A DNA stretch of 64,000 nt from Chloroflexus sp. Y-396-1 (lineage in GTDB: Bacteria > Chloroflexota > Chloroflexia > Chloroflexales > Chloroflexaceae). Position 1 is the first letter of the stretch, and each line of letters begins with the position of its first letter. Both the position numbers and the translations under genes were made by a program. Under the pieces are notes generated by a model. That model did no database searches, was not told the origin of the DNA, and saw only the letters and a program-made list of their open reading frames with translations. The stretch covers positions 3,008,881-3,072,880 of the forward strand of contig NZ_KI911784.1 of the NCBI RefSeq assembly GCF_000516515.1, in the 5' to 3' direction. Of this stretch, positions 9,603 through 19,700 are shown one piece after another.

Positions 9603-12600
9603 CTATAGCTGTTCATCCACCTGTACCACCACCAGCGTTATATCGTCGTGAGGGCTGCGACCCTCACTGAACGTTTGCACGGCTGACAACACACGTTCGA
9701 GAAGTTCTTCTGGCGGGAGATACCCCCAGTGACGCACCAGATGCTCAAGGCGTTCAAAGCCAAACAATTCGCGCTGATGATTTTGAGCTTCGACGACACC
9801 ATCGGTGTAGAACACCAGTGTATCACCAGGCGCCAGATCGAGTTCTAGTTGATTGTAACGTGCATCTCGTTGTATTCCCAGAGGTAAAGCTCCAGCGGTT
9901 TCCAGAAAAGTCGTGCGGCCATCGGCGTGCCGTAACAGGGGCGACAATTGACCAGCGTTAGCAAGTATCAATCGCTGCTCAATCGGATCAATTAGTGCAT
10001 ATCCAAGCGCAACAAAGGTATTCCGTGGCACATCATCGACTAACCAGCGATTCGTCTCGGTCAGTACCAGACGGGGAAATTCATGATTACGAGCTTCCGA
10101 ACGAACAGTTGAACGGGCTACCGCCATCAGCATTGCCGCCGGCAGTGATTTGCCACTCACATCACCGATAATGACCCCTAGTCGGGAACCGAGCGCGATC
10201 ACATCGTAGAAATCACCCCCTGTCTCACGAGCGGGTAAACACCGTGCAGCCACCCGCAATCCTGCACACGCTGGCAGCTCGTGCGGAAAGAGGTTGAGCT
10301 GAATCTGGCGGGCAATTGCCATTTCCTGTTCGACGCGCGTCACCGATTCCTGGTAGAGTTGTGCATTCTCAATGGCTAGTGCCGCGTGGTTGGCGAAGGC
10401 TAGGGCAACTTCCAGGTCACGGTCATTGAAGGCGTGCCGCCGGTACGCATCGATGTTCAACACTCCAAGTACTCGCCCCTTGGCAATCAATGGAACACCC
10501 AACCAGGTTAGAATACGTTCCCCCATATCACCGGGTGGCCAGATCGTTTGCCCAGGCGGGGCGACCAGTAAGATCGGTCGTCGTTCACGTACAACCTGAC
10601 CGGCGCCACTCGTAGCAACCGGCAGGGTACGCCCCAAAGGAATTTCGTCTGGTGGCCAACCACTTGCCGCTGCAATCCGCAAGATCGGCCCATCCAGCAA
10701 CATAATTGTTGATGTATCGTAGTTTATGACCTTGCGCAGCTCGGCCAATACGAGCTGGAGCACTTCGTTGGGGTCAAAACTTGAACTTAACACACGGGAG
10801 ACCTCACGGAGCGTCTCGGCAGTACGCCGTTGCTCTTGTTCAGCGGCAAAGAGCAGTGCGTTTTCGTAAGCCGTTGCGACTGAGGTCGTGACCGTCATCA
10901 TTAACTCTAACTCAGCCTCATCATAAGAGCGCGGCTCACCAAAACTGTCAAATGAGATCGAACCAAACACCCGATCACGACTGATCAACGGTACGACCAC
11001 CAGCGAACGCAATCCCATGGCACGCCAGCGGTCACGTGATGACAATGCTCGTGGATCGTTTTCAATATCCAGAATGACCTGTGGTCGGCGTGTTGTGCGA
11101 AGCACATCGACGAGAGGGTTCTGCTGAAGGTCGATGGTCATTCCAACCATGCCGGTAGGTGGATATTCTGCGGCAACAAAACCGGTTTTGTCGTCACGAA
11201 ACAACACCAGACCAGTGTGATCGGCCCAAAAGAGTTGTACCAGTTCGCGGGTGGCGATTTCGAGGATTTCCTGTTGATCCAGGTGAGCTGCGAGTAAGCC
11301 AGCAATCCGATTCACTAGCCCCATCCGAGCTGCCTGTCGTTCAGCAGCGAGTGCGTGGGCCTGCGCAGACTGAAAGAGATAGGCATTCTCACGTGCCTGC
11401 CGTTCGCGCTCTGTAAGCAGTTGTACTTTCTGTACAGCTAGACTGATCAAGCTAGCAATTTGTGCCAGCACATCGATAGTGTTGTCGTCATAACAGTATG
11501 GACGTTCATCCTGGAGTACTAATGCCCCAATAGCCACTTCGTGGTGGGCAAGAATGGGCACACCGATCCATGAGCGCATCAGGTGTGCTGCCCCGATGGA
11601 ATACGGTTGGATACCCATTGCGCTCACCTGCTGCGCTTCGATCAAGAGATCATCGAAGCGCAGTGGTCGGCGATTTGTCAGAAGCCATTCAGAAAAGGAA
11701 GCTGGTGGTACCCTCTGCCCGATCAGATTGTGATCTAGTTGATGATTGTGTTCAACAAAGATCGCATATTCAATCTGACGTGAATCCGGATCACAGAGCA
11801 TGAGATAGAAGATGGAAGCTGCTGTCAGATCGATCACAACCCGTTGCGTCTCTTGCAGGATGCGATTCAGATCATACGAAGCTGCTACCAGAGTGCCAAT
11901 CTGATTGATCGCTTGCAGCTCAGCGATTTGTCGGGTTCGCTGTGTATGCAACGTCACATTTTTTACATGCAAAGTGAGTTGTGCGGCAATATTGCCGAGA
12001 AACTCCATATCACGCGGAGTAAAGGCATACGAACGGTAGCTTTGAACCGACACGACCCCAATCGGTCGTCCATCGCGATCAAGCAGCGGCCAACCCATCC
12101 AGGAACGTGCGATCCGTTCAGCACCGATAACAACAATCTCTACATCGGGAAAGGCTCGAATCTCGTCGGGCAAGTCGCAGAGAAACAACGGTTCACACTC
12201 ACGCAGAATATGGGCAGTGAGGGAGTTTGCTGGTGGTGGTTGGTTAATCCAAAAATCGTAGATTTGTCCATCATCGAGGGTGATACCATCCGTAATCAAA
12301 TGTCGTTCTGGATCGTAAATCACCATTGAAAAGGCGTCTAAATCAATACAGTTTTGTAAACCGAAGGCTGCTCGTTGCAGTAACTCACGAGTCGTTTGCG
12401 CCGTTGAGGCAGCCAGACCAATCTCACGCAAGGCGCGCAGTTCGGCAATCTGGCGCTCGCGTTCCGCTGTAAGGCGACTATGTTCGACCAGGATGGCAAT
12501 CTGGTTAGCAACCGACTGGGCCAGTGCCAGCTCGTGGGGTGTCAGCTCGCGTGGCGTAAAGCCGAACAGGCTTAACGTACCGAGAACCCGCCGCCCAACA

Positions 12601-13583
12601 AAGAGCGGTAAATTGATAGTCGACTCAAATGGTGGGAAGAGATGGAGTGGAAACGTTGCCGGATCGTAGTGTGACCGCCAATCCCGGCGAATCACCCGTG
12701 GTTGGATCAGCGTAACCACTTCCCGCAGAGGGCTCATCTCAAGCGGAATCTGGCGGGTCTGTTCGATATATTCCTGGCTGAACCCTCGACAGGCTCGTAA
12801 AACAAGCAACGTACCGGTTTCATCGAGGAGACGCACATTACCGGCATCAAAATGGAGTGTCGTAACGGCAATTGCTAATGCCTGATCGAGCACATCATCA
12901 AATGAACGAGTATCAACCAGCGTAGCAGCCAGTGTACTTAATGCGGCTAACTCTTCGCGGCGTGCGGTCAACTGTTCGGTTAACTCGCGACTCAGTCGAT
13001 CTTGCTCTTCTACCAGCACCACATTTTCGAGTGCCAATGCAATCACGTTGGCTATTTGCTGAAGGAGTGCAAGGGTTTCGTGATTGTACAGGTCGGGTTG
13101 GTAGCTTTGCAGAGAGATGACTCCAACCACCGATTCGCTGATCATCAGTGGTACACCGATCCACGAGCGCGATTGTTTAGCAGTATTGCCAAACGGTACC
13201 GGTGGCAAACTGGTGTCGCGTTCGGTCAACAAATCGCGAAAGAGAATTGGCTCACGGCGACGAACAATCAATCCGGTCAGATACCCATATTCGCGATTTT
13301 CAAGAAACTCGATCAGACCTTCATCGTAGAGTAAAGCGGCTTTGAACAGTTCTGGTCGCTCATCACAAAAAGCGAGATAACAGGCATCAAAATCGAAAAT
13401 ATTATGTAATTCACGCACAACTGTCTCAAACAATGTGCGTAGCGGTGGTCGATGACGTGCTACCAAACCAATCGCATACAATGCCGCCAAAATTCGCTGA
13501 TCGCGTTCTTGTTGCCGACGCAACGCATCGCGTTGTCGCTGGGGATCGCCGATCAATTGACGCCGACGAGCTGTACGGGTCAT
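9603..13583 (-). CDS. Six-GAF-domain PP2C/SpoIIE-type serine phosphatase
   Basis: The 1,326-residue soluble protein consists of about six GAF sensor domains in a row (roughly 35-185, 215-365, 385-545, 560-725, 750-905 and 925-1075). Several repeat the pattern RSWIGVPL...GVISLQSY. A linker helix (EQEMAIARQIQLNLFP) and a C-terminal SpoIIE/RsbU-type phosphatase follow (about 1100-1320), with the metal-binding motifs ETGGDFYD, GDVSGKSLPAA, FYTDGVVE and HDDITLVVV. Such proteins dephosphorylate anti-sigma-factor antagonists in partner-switching pathways in response to small ligands or redox signals. No anti-sigma factor or antagonist gene is nearby. The start codon overlaps the ygfZ stop (ATGA), so the two are coupled. 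Confidence 0.9.
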   Translation of the reverse strand: MTRTARRRQLIGDPQRQRDALRRQQERDQRILAALYAIGLVARHRPPLRTLFETVVRELHNIFDFDACYLAFCDERPELFKAALLYDEGLIEFLENREYGYLTGLIVRRREPILFRDLLTERDTSLPPVPFGNTAKQSRSWIGVPLMISESVVGVISLQSYQPDLYNHETLALLQQIANVIALALENVVLVEEQDRLSRELTEQLTARREELAALSTLAATLVDTRSFDDVLDQALAIAVTTLHFDAGNVRLLDETGTLLVLRACRGFSQEYIEQTRQIPLEMSPLREVVTLIQPRVIRRDWRSHYDPATFPLHLFPPFESTINLPLFVGRRVLGTLSLFGFTPRELTPHELALAQSVANQIAILVEHSRLTAERERQIAELRALREIGLAASTAQTTRELLQRAAFGLQNCIDLDAFSMVIYDPERHLITDGITLDDGQIYDFWINQPPPANSLTAHILRECEPLFLCDLPDEIRAFPDVEIVVIGAERIARSWMGWPLLDRDGRPIGVVSVQSYRSYAFTPRDMEFLGNIAAQLTLHVKNVTLHTQRTRQIAELQAINQIGTLVAASYDLNRILQETQRVVIDLTAASIFYLMLCDPDSRQIEYAIFVEHNHQLDHNLIGQRVPPASFSEWLLTNRRPLRFDDLLIEAQQVSAMGIQPYSIGAAHLMRSWIGVPILAHHEVAIGALVLQDERPYCYDDNTIDVLAQIASLISLAVQKVQLLTERERQARENAYLFQSAQAHALAAERQAARMGLVNRIAGLLAAHLDQQEILEIATRELVQLFWADHTGLVLFRDDKTGFVAAEYPPTGMVGMTIDLQQNPLVDVLRTTRRPQVILDIENDPRALSSRDRWRAMGLRSLVVVPLISRDRVFGSISFDSFGEPRSYDEAELELMMTVTTSVATAYENALLFAAEQEQRRTAETLREVSRVLSSSFDPNEVLQLVLAELRKVINYDTSTIMLLDGPILRIAAASGWPPDEIPLGRTLPVATSGAGQVVRERRPILLVAPPGQTIWPPGDMGERILTWLGVPLIAKGRVLGVLNIDAYRRHAFNDRDLEVALAFANHAALAIENAQLYQESVTRVEQEMAIARQIQLNLFPHELPACAGLRVAARCLPARETGGDFYDVIALGSRLGVIIGDVSGKSLPAAMLMAVARSTVRSEARNHEFPRLVLTETNRWLVDDVPRNTFVALGYALIDPIEQRLILANAGQLSPLLRHADGRTTFLETAGALPLGIQRDARYNQLELDLAPGDTLVFYTDGVVEAQNHQRELFGFERLEHLVRHWGYLPPEELLERVLSAVQTFSEGRSPHDDITLVVVQVDEQL

Positions 13584-14611
13584 TCCTTCATTCCTGTCGC
13601 TTCGTGCATCTCAAACGGCAGTGTACAAACCGTTGCCGGACGATCAAACACGGTGACTGTCGTGCCGGGTTCAGCGTATACCCGCCGCAAATACGCCAGC
13701 CCAATCCAACCGAAACGTGGCGAGCAGACAGCACTGGTCAGATCACCAACCTCTTTATCATCAGCCATGACCTTCGCCGGTAACGATTCGGGAGCTGCCG
13801 ATAGGCGTAAACCGCGCAACAGTTTGGCAATGCGACCACGGCTCTCCATACGGGCTATGATCTCTTGACCAACGTAACAGCCTTTGTGAAAACTGACCGC
13901 TCGCCACAAATCGGCTTCGAGCGGAATGTAATCCAGCGTGATTTCGTGCTTGAAACGTGGATAGCCGTGTTCAACCCGAACTATTTCGGCGGTGTTCTTA
14001 TCAAGCTCGACCGCGCCGGCGTTGGTCAGGGCGGTCATAAGGGCTATGACCTGTGTAGGGTGTGGGTAGAGGGTATAACCGTCGCCCCCCATGGGTTCAC
14101 ATCGGGCCACGAATAGTTGCTGTTCAGCCCACTGTGCCGACACAATGCCATAGCGAGGTACATCGGTGGGTAATCCTATTGTCTTGAGCACCTGGCTTGC
14201 CTGCGGCCCATATACGCCGATTTGCCCCAACTCGGCGCCGGCATCAGCGACCGTTACCTGATCGTTGAAAAAGATATTCTTTCGCAAATGGCGTAAAATG
14301 GCTGCCCCATGCCCAACACCCGTTTCAAGCAATAAGGCTTCAGGCAGTACGTATACTCGCAGCAGATCGATCATTCGCCCGATGGGGGTCGTCAAGACCG
14401 TTAGGGTACCCTGTCCGGGTTGCAACGGCTCAATAGCGTTCGTCGAGAGACGATGGAGCAACGCAGCCCGATCACGACCACGCATCCAGAGCCGTCCACG
14501 ATCTGATTCGTCGAGGATTGCAACGGTACTGTAGATAGCGTTATAGCTTGCCGATATAACATCTTCCATACGTTTTGATATCATTGAGTACGTGCCAGTC
14601 ACATATTTCAC
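13580..14611 (-). CDS. ygfZ: YgfZ/GcvT-like folate-binding protein
   Basis: YgfZ proteins are tetrahydrofolate-binding, GcvT-fold proteins that support assembly or repair of iron-sulfur enzymes. The product (up to 343 residues) contains the diagnostic motif KGCYVGQEIIARMESRG with the conserved Cys, and a C-terminal barrel ending in FGWIGLAYLRR, typical of the family. Three starts are possible: GTG 14611, ATG 14584 and ATG 14569. None has a strong ribosome binding site, and homology begins only near IYSTVAILDESDRG, so the later ones may be right. It overlaps the GAF-phosphatase gene by four bases. Confidence 0.87.
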   Translation of the reverse strand: MKYVTGTYSMISKRMEDVISASYNAIYSTVAILDESDRGRLWMRGRDRAALLHRLSTNAIEPLQPGQGTLTVLTTPIGRMIDLLRVYVLPEALLLETGVGHGAAILRHLRKNIFFNDQVTVADAGAELGQIGVYGPQASQVLKTIGLPTDVPRYGIVSAQWAEQQLFVARCEPMGGDGYTLYPHPTQVIALMTALTNAGAVELDKNTAEIVRVEHGYPRFKHEITLDYIPLEADLWRAVSFHKGCYVGQEIIARMESRGRIAKLLRGLRLSAAPESLPAKVMADDKEVGDLTSAVCSPRFGWIGLAYLRRVYAEPGTTVTVFDRPATVCTLPFEMHEATGMKE

Positions 14612-14623
14612 ATATTTATTGTA

Positions 14624-15967
14624 TCACGGCACTTGCAAGACTGGCCGACGGAGCTTGAGCTGAAGTTGCATGCCGTAACGAGGACGTAACGTAATGCCTG
14701 TCTGCAAGGCAATCGGATGATCGGGTATCGGTAACACATGCCACCGTTGTGCCAGGGTAGCCAGCACTAACACCCCCTCCATCCAGGCAAATGGTTCGCC
14801 GATGCAATTACGCGGCCCGCCACCAAAGGGAAAAAAGGTAAATTTTGGCCGTGTTGCCTGTGCGGCTGGTGTATGACGAAGTGGATCACAACGGTATGGA
14901 TCGGGAAAGAAACGACTATCGTGATGCATCAGCCAGGGACTCATCAAAACAATCGTATCTGGTTTGATCGGTACATCACCAATCGTCACCGGCGCGATCG
15001 CTCGTCGGCCAATGATCCAGGCCGGTGGATAAAGACGTAAGGCTTCGGCAAAGAGCCAGTGGGTATAAGACAAGGATGGCAGATCGGCTACCGTTGGTGC
15101 ACGTTCACCAAGCACGGTATCAAGTTCGCTATGTAACGTTGCCGCAATTGTTGGATGCGTAGCCAACAAATAAAGTGCCCACGTCAACGCATTTGCGGTG
15201 GTCTCATGACCGGCTAGAAAGAGTGTCATCAACTCGTCGCGCAATTGGGTGTCTGTCATGCGATACCCATCTCCCTCGTCATCGACTGCTGCTAACAACA
15301 GTGAAAGCAGATCGTCTCGATCACCAGGATTGGCACGACGAGCAGCGATGATCCGGTAGATAATCGTATCGAGTCGCATCTTCGCCTGCTGAAACCGCCG
15401 CACCGGCGGTAGCGGTAAGGCCATCAACCAGTCGGCGAAGGGTAACACAGCCAGATCAAACATAGCCACCAGATCATGCATTGCGGTGAATACTTGATCT
15501 GCATCAGCCTCGGTATCGGCGGAAAAGAGTGTTACCCCGACAATCCGCAATGTGATTGCCATCAACTCACGACTCATATCCAGCACGGCCCCATCTTGCC
15601 AGTGGCTACTCCGTGCCTCAGCCGCAGCCACCATGGCTGGGCCATAGGACGCAAGTCGTTGACGGTGAAAAGCCGGCTGAATCAGCCGTCGTTGACGGAG
15701 GTGCGTTTCACCTTCGCTGGTGAGCAATCCTTCGCCGAGCAATCGCTTGGCCCGTTCGAGCACGCGCCCCTTCACAAAAGCCCGATTTTTAGTGACCAGC
15801 ACCTCGCGAATGCAGTCAGGATGATTCACTAAGACCATGCGTTGTGGTCCGGCCCAAAATTCCACTACATCACCGCGCATTGCCAGATCGGTCAGTAATG
15901 TTAGGGGATCACGGCGCAACCGCTGAAGATTTCGGATCGATACAGGAGAAGGAACATGGATTAGCAT
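14624..15967 (-). CDS. Cytochrome P450
   Basis: The 447-residue soluble P450 carries the I-helix motif AGHETTANALTW (oxygen activation), the K-helix ExxR in EALRLYPP, and the heme-ligand loop FPFGGGPRNCIGEPFAW with the proximal Cys. The hydroxylated substrate cannot be told from sequence; general similarity is to the CYP110/CYP102-like group acting on lipids or terpenoids (inference). The true start is ATG 15967, preceded by AAGGTGG. An apparent longer reading frame runs into an inserted repeat element. There is no ferredoxin or reductase gene nearby. Confidence 0.93.
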   Translation of the reverse strand: MLIHVPSPVSIRNLQRLRRDPLTLLTDLAMRGDVVEFWAGPQRMVLVNHPDCIREVLVTKNRAFVKGRVLERAKRLLGEGLLTSEGETHLRQRRLIQPAFHRQRLASYGPAMVAAAEARSSHWQDGAVLDMSRELMAITLRIVGVTLFSADTEADADQVFTAMHDLVAMFDLAVLPFADWLMALPLPPVRRFQQAKMRLDTIIYRIIAARRANPGDRDDLLSLLLAAVDDEGDGYRMTDTQLRDELMTLFLAGHETTANALTWALYLLATHPTIAATLHSELDTVLGERAPTVADLPSLSYTHWLFAEALRLYPPAWIIGRRAIAPVTIGDVPIKPDTIVLMSPWLMHHDSRFFPDPYRCDPLRHTPAAQATRPKFTFFPFGGGPRNCIGEPFAWMEGVLVLATLAQRWHVLPIPDHPIALQTGITLRPRYGMQLQLKLRRPVLQVP

Positions 15968-15991
15968 GCTACACCACCTTAATTCATAATT

Positions 15992-16186
15992 GAGTCCACT
16001 GCAAAAACTCACCACAGAGCACACAGAGCGTCTAAGATTTATGAATGAAAGGATAATTTTTGACCATTGGGCGCATGTAAGAAAAATTTTTCACAACCCT
16101 ATGTTCAATGAAAGATAAAATTATCTTTAGTCTCTGTGATCTCCGTGGTCTCTGTGGTGAGAAGATCACCTTTTTGCAGTGAAGTC
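15992..16186. mobile_element. MITE-like element, copy A (upstream of P450)
   Basis: This is a 195 bp non-coding element. Its left end GAGTCCACTGCAAAAA is an inverted match of its right end TTTTTGCAGTGAAGTC, and a subterminal CTCACCACAGAG / CTCTGTGGTGAG pair lies just inside. It is flanked by the direct repeat ATAATT (15986-15991 and 16187-16192), read as a target duplication. The core holds the palindrome AAAGATAAAATTATCTTT. The orientation is opposite to copies B and C. It lies 24 bases from the P450 start codon and separates that gene from its ancestral upstream DNA. Confidence 0.8.
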
Positions 16187-16192
16187 ATAATT

Positions 16193-16766
16193 ACCCGTCG
16201 TATGCTCAAGAGAATACTCCTGTTTTCTGGCCGATGGCACGCTGGCCCGCATCCCAATGTGAGAGGGTAGCAATACCTGACACTTCCTTAGCTTGCCGCC
16301 AGAGATTATCTTCGCCGCTAGGGAAACGTCATGGGTATATCGTCCTTAATCTTCCGAGCCGCTAGGAGCGTTGTTCAGGATGATAAGCGGTGACGATACA
16401 CAACGCCGTTTCGGCAATCAATGTCAAATCGTGATAGATACTATGCAGGAAAGATATTGATACGGTAGCCGCAGATTGTAGGAAATCTCTTCATGAGTGC
16501 CTCGTCTGGCAACATCTCTCTTTCCGCATCACAATGCGTCTGATACCATTTCTTCTCAATGTCGGGAAAAACAATAGCGGCGAGTCAATGACAGATCCGT
16601 TTCAAACATTCGGCGCATCACGGGCGCGTCTCAACATCATACCACGCTTGTCAGATGTTCATTCCATGTCGCAAAGCGTTAACCGTCCGTGAAATTTAGA
16701 ACAACATCATGGTATACTACAGCTATCGGTGAACCTTCAACTAAATGAGCACACAACAATGATTCG
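16193..16766. other. Intergenic region upstream of malonyl-CoA reductase
   Basis: These 574 bases carry no ORF I can support. A -10-like TATACT is present at 16713-16718, about 70 bases before the reductase start, with only a weak -35 (GTGAAA, 17 bases upstream). The rest has no recognisable motif. Confidence 0.4.
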
Positions 16767-16784
16767 TTGATGACGGGGGAGTCC

Positions 16785-19700
16785 ATGAGTGTAACAGGGC
16801 GACTGGCAGGAAAGATTACGCTCATTACCGGCGGTGCTGGCAACATTGGTAGTGAACTGACAAAACGTTTTCTGGCTGAAGGAGCAACAGTTATTATTAG
16901 TGGGCGTAATGGCGCCAAACTCACTGCCCTGGCCGAACAGATGCGGTCAGAGGCTGGAGTTCCGGCGAAGCGGATCGACCTCGAAGTGATGGATGGGGGC
17001 AATCCGGCAGATGTGCGTGCCGGTATTGCGGCGATCGTTGCCCGTCATGGCAAGATTGATATTTTAGTGAACAATGCTGGTAGCGCAGGCGCCCAACGAC
17101 GGTTAGCTGATATTCCGCTTACCGATGCCGAACTTGGTCCTGGCGCCGAAGAAACGCTGGCGACGAGCGTTGCAAATTTGCTTGGTATGCCGTGGCATTT
17201 GATGCGGATCGCTGCGCCACATATACCGCCAGGAGGAGCTATCATCAATATTTCGACTATCTTTTCGTATGCTGAGTACTATGGACGTATCCCGTATGTT
17301 ACCCCGAAAGCTGCACTCAATGCGCTATCGCAGATTGCAGCCCGCGAGCTTGGTGCACGTGGTATTCGCGTGAATACTATTTTTCCTGGCCCGATTGAGA
17401 GCGAACGGATTCATACAGTCTTCCAGCGCATGGATCAATTGAAAGGTAGCGCGGAAGGTGATACAGCGCAGCAATTCTTGGCAACGATGCGATTGTGGCG
17501 GGCGAACGATCAGGGGGAACTTGAGCGCCGCTTCCCAACGATGAGTGATGTGGCCGATGCGGCAGTCTTTTTGGCCAGTGCTGAGGCAGCAGCCCTCGCT
17601 GGTGAAACAATTGCGGTTACCCACGGCATGGAACTTCCGCTGCGCAGCGAAACCAGCTTACTGGCGCGCACCGACTTACGCACGATCGATGCGAGTGGTC
17701 GGACTACACTGATCTGTGCTGGTGATCAGATCGAAGAGGTGATGGCGCTGGCCGGTATGTTACGCACGTGTGGTAGTGAAGTCATTATCGGCTTCCGTTC
17801 GGCCACAGCCCTAGCTCAGTTCGAGCAAGCAGTGAGTGAAAGTCGTCATTTAGCGGGTGCAACGTTTACCCCTCCAATTGCGTTACCACTCGATCCCCGT
17901 GATCCAACTACAATCGATGCGATCTTCGACTGGGCAGGAGAGAATACTGGTGGCATTCACGCAGCAATTATTCTCCCTGCTTCTAGCCGTGAACCGTCGA
18001 ACCAAGTGATCGATGTTGATGATGCCCATGTCATGCAATTTCTGGCCGATGAGATTGTTGGTACGATTGTGATCGCCAGTCGCTTGGCCCGCTACTGGCA
18101 ATCTCAGCGTCTGACGCCAGGCGCCCGTGCCCGAAGTCCACAGGTTATCTTCCTCTCGAATGGAGCGAATGCCGGAGGGAACGTGTACGGTCGCATTCAA
18201 AGTGCGGCTATCGAGCAGTTGATTCGGGTATGGCGTCACGAGGCCGAACTCGATTATGCCCGCGTGACTGCCAATGGTGAGCGGGTGTTACCGGCGGTGT
18301 GGACAAACCAGATTGTGCGCTTCGATAATCGCAGCGCCGAGGGGCTGGAATTCGCCTGTGCGTGGACGGCTCAGTTGCTCCATAGCCAACGCCGGATCAG
18401 CGAGATTACCCTCAACATTCCGGCTAATATCAGCGCTACCACTGGTGCGCGTAGTGCATCGGTGGGTTGGGCCGAAAGTCTGATCGGCTTACACCTGGGA
18501 AAGGTCGCGCTCATCACCGGAGGTAGTGCCGGCATTGGCGGCCAGATCGGTCGGCTACTGGCGCTCAGTGGTGCACGAGTGATGCTGGCAGCCCGCGATC
18601 GTCATAAACTAGAGCAGATGCAGGCCATGATTCGGGCCGAACTGGCCGAAGTCGGCTACACTGATGTTGAAGATCGGGTGCATATCGCACCGGGTTGCGA
18701 TGTCAGCAGTGAAGAACAGCTTGTTGACCTCGTCGAACGTACCCTGGCCGCGTTTGGCACCGTTGACTATCTCATCAACAACGCCGGGATTGCCGGTGTA
18801 GAAGAGATGGTTATAGATATGCCGGTAGAGGGCTGGCGGAACACACTGTACGCTAACCTGATTAGTAACTACTCGCTAATGCGCAAACTGGCGCCCTTGA
18901 TGAAAAAACAAGGTAGTGGCTATATCTTGAACGTTTCCTCCTATTTTGGCGGTGAAAAAGAGGCTGCCATTCCCTATCCCAATCGGGCTGACTATGCCGT
19001 CTCAAAGGCTGGTCAACGAGCAATGGCCGAGGTCTTTGCCCGCTTCCTAGGGCCTGAAGTACAGATCAACGCTATTGCGCCGGGACCAGTTGAAGGCGAT
19101 CGCTTGCGTGGCACGGGTGAACGTCCTGGTCTTTTTGCCCGTCGGGCACGACTCATTTTAGAAAACAAGCGGCTTAATGAACTGCACGCGGCGCTGATAA
19201 CCACTGCCCGTACCGACGCACGGCCGATGCGTGAGTTGATTGAACTGCTATTACCGAACGATGTGGTCGCGTTAGAGCAGAATCCCGCGACGCCGCCAGC
19301 ACTACGCGAGCTGGCCAAACGCATTCGCAGTGAAGGTGATCCGGCAGCTTCTTCGAGCAGTGCACTGCTCAACCGCTCGATTGCCGCGAAGCTCCTCGCC
19401 CGCCTGATAAACGGCGGCTATGAGCTACCTGCCGATATGTTTGCGCATCTGCCGCTTCCACCCGACCCATTCTTTACCCGCGCCCAGATCGACCGCGAGG
19501 CGCGGAAGGTGCGCGATGGTATCATGGGTATGCTCTACCTGCAACGGATGCCAACCGAGTTTGATGTGGCGATGGCTACGGTTTACTATCTCGCCGACCG
19601 CAATGTCAGCGGTGAGACCTTCCACCCATCGGGCGGATTGCGCTACGAACGTACACCGACTGGCGGTGAGCTGTTTGGCCTGCCTGCTCCGGAGCGGCTG

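Noticed and set aside
15968-16024. N-terminal extension of the P450 (MCSVVSFCSG...)
   Set aside because: These codons lie in the inserted element; the same peptide appears in frames through the other two copies. The real start is at 15967.
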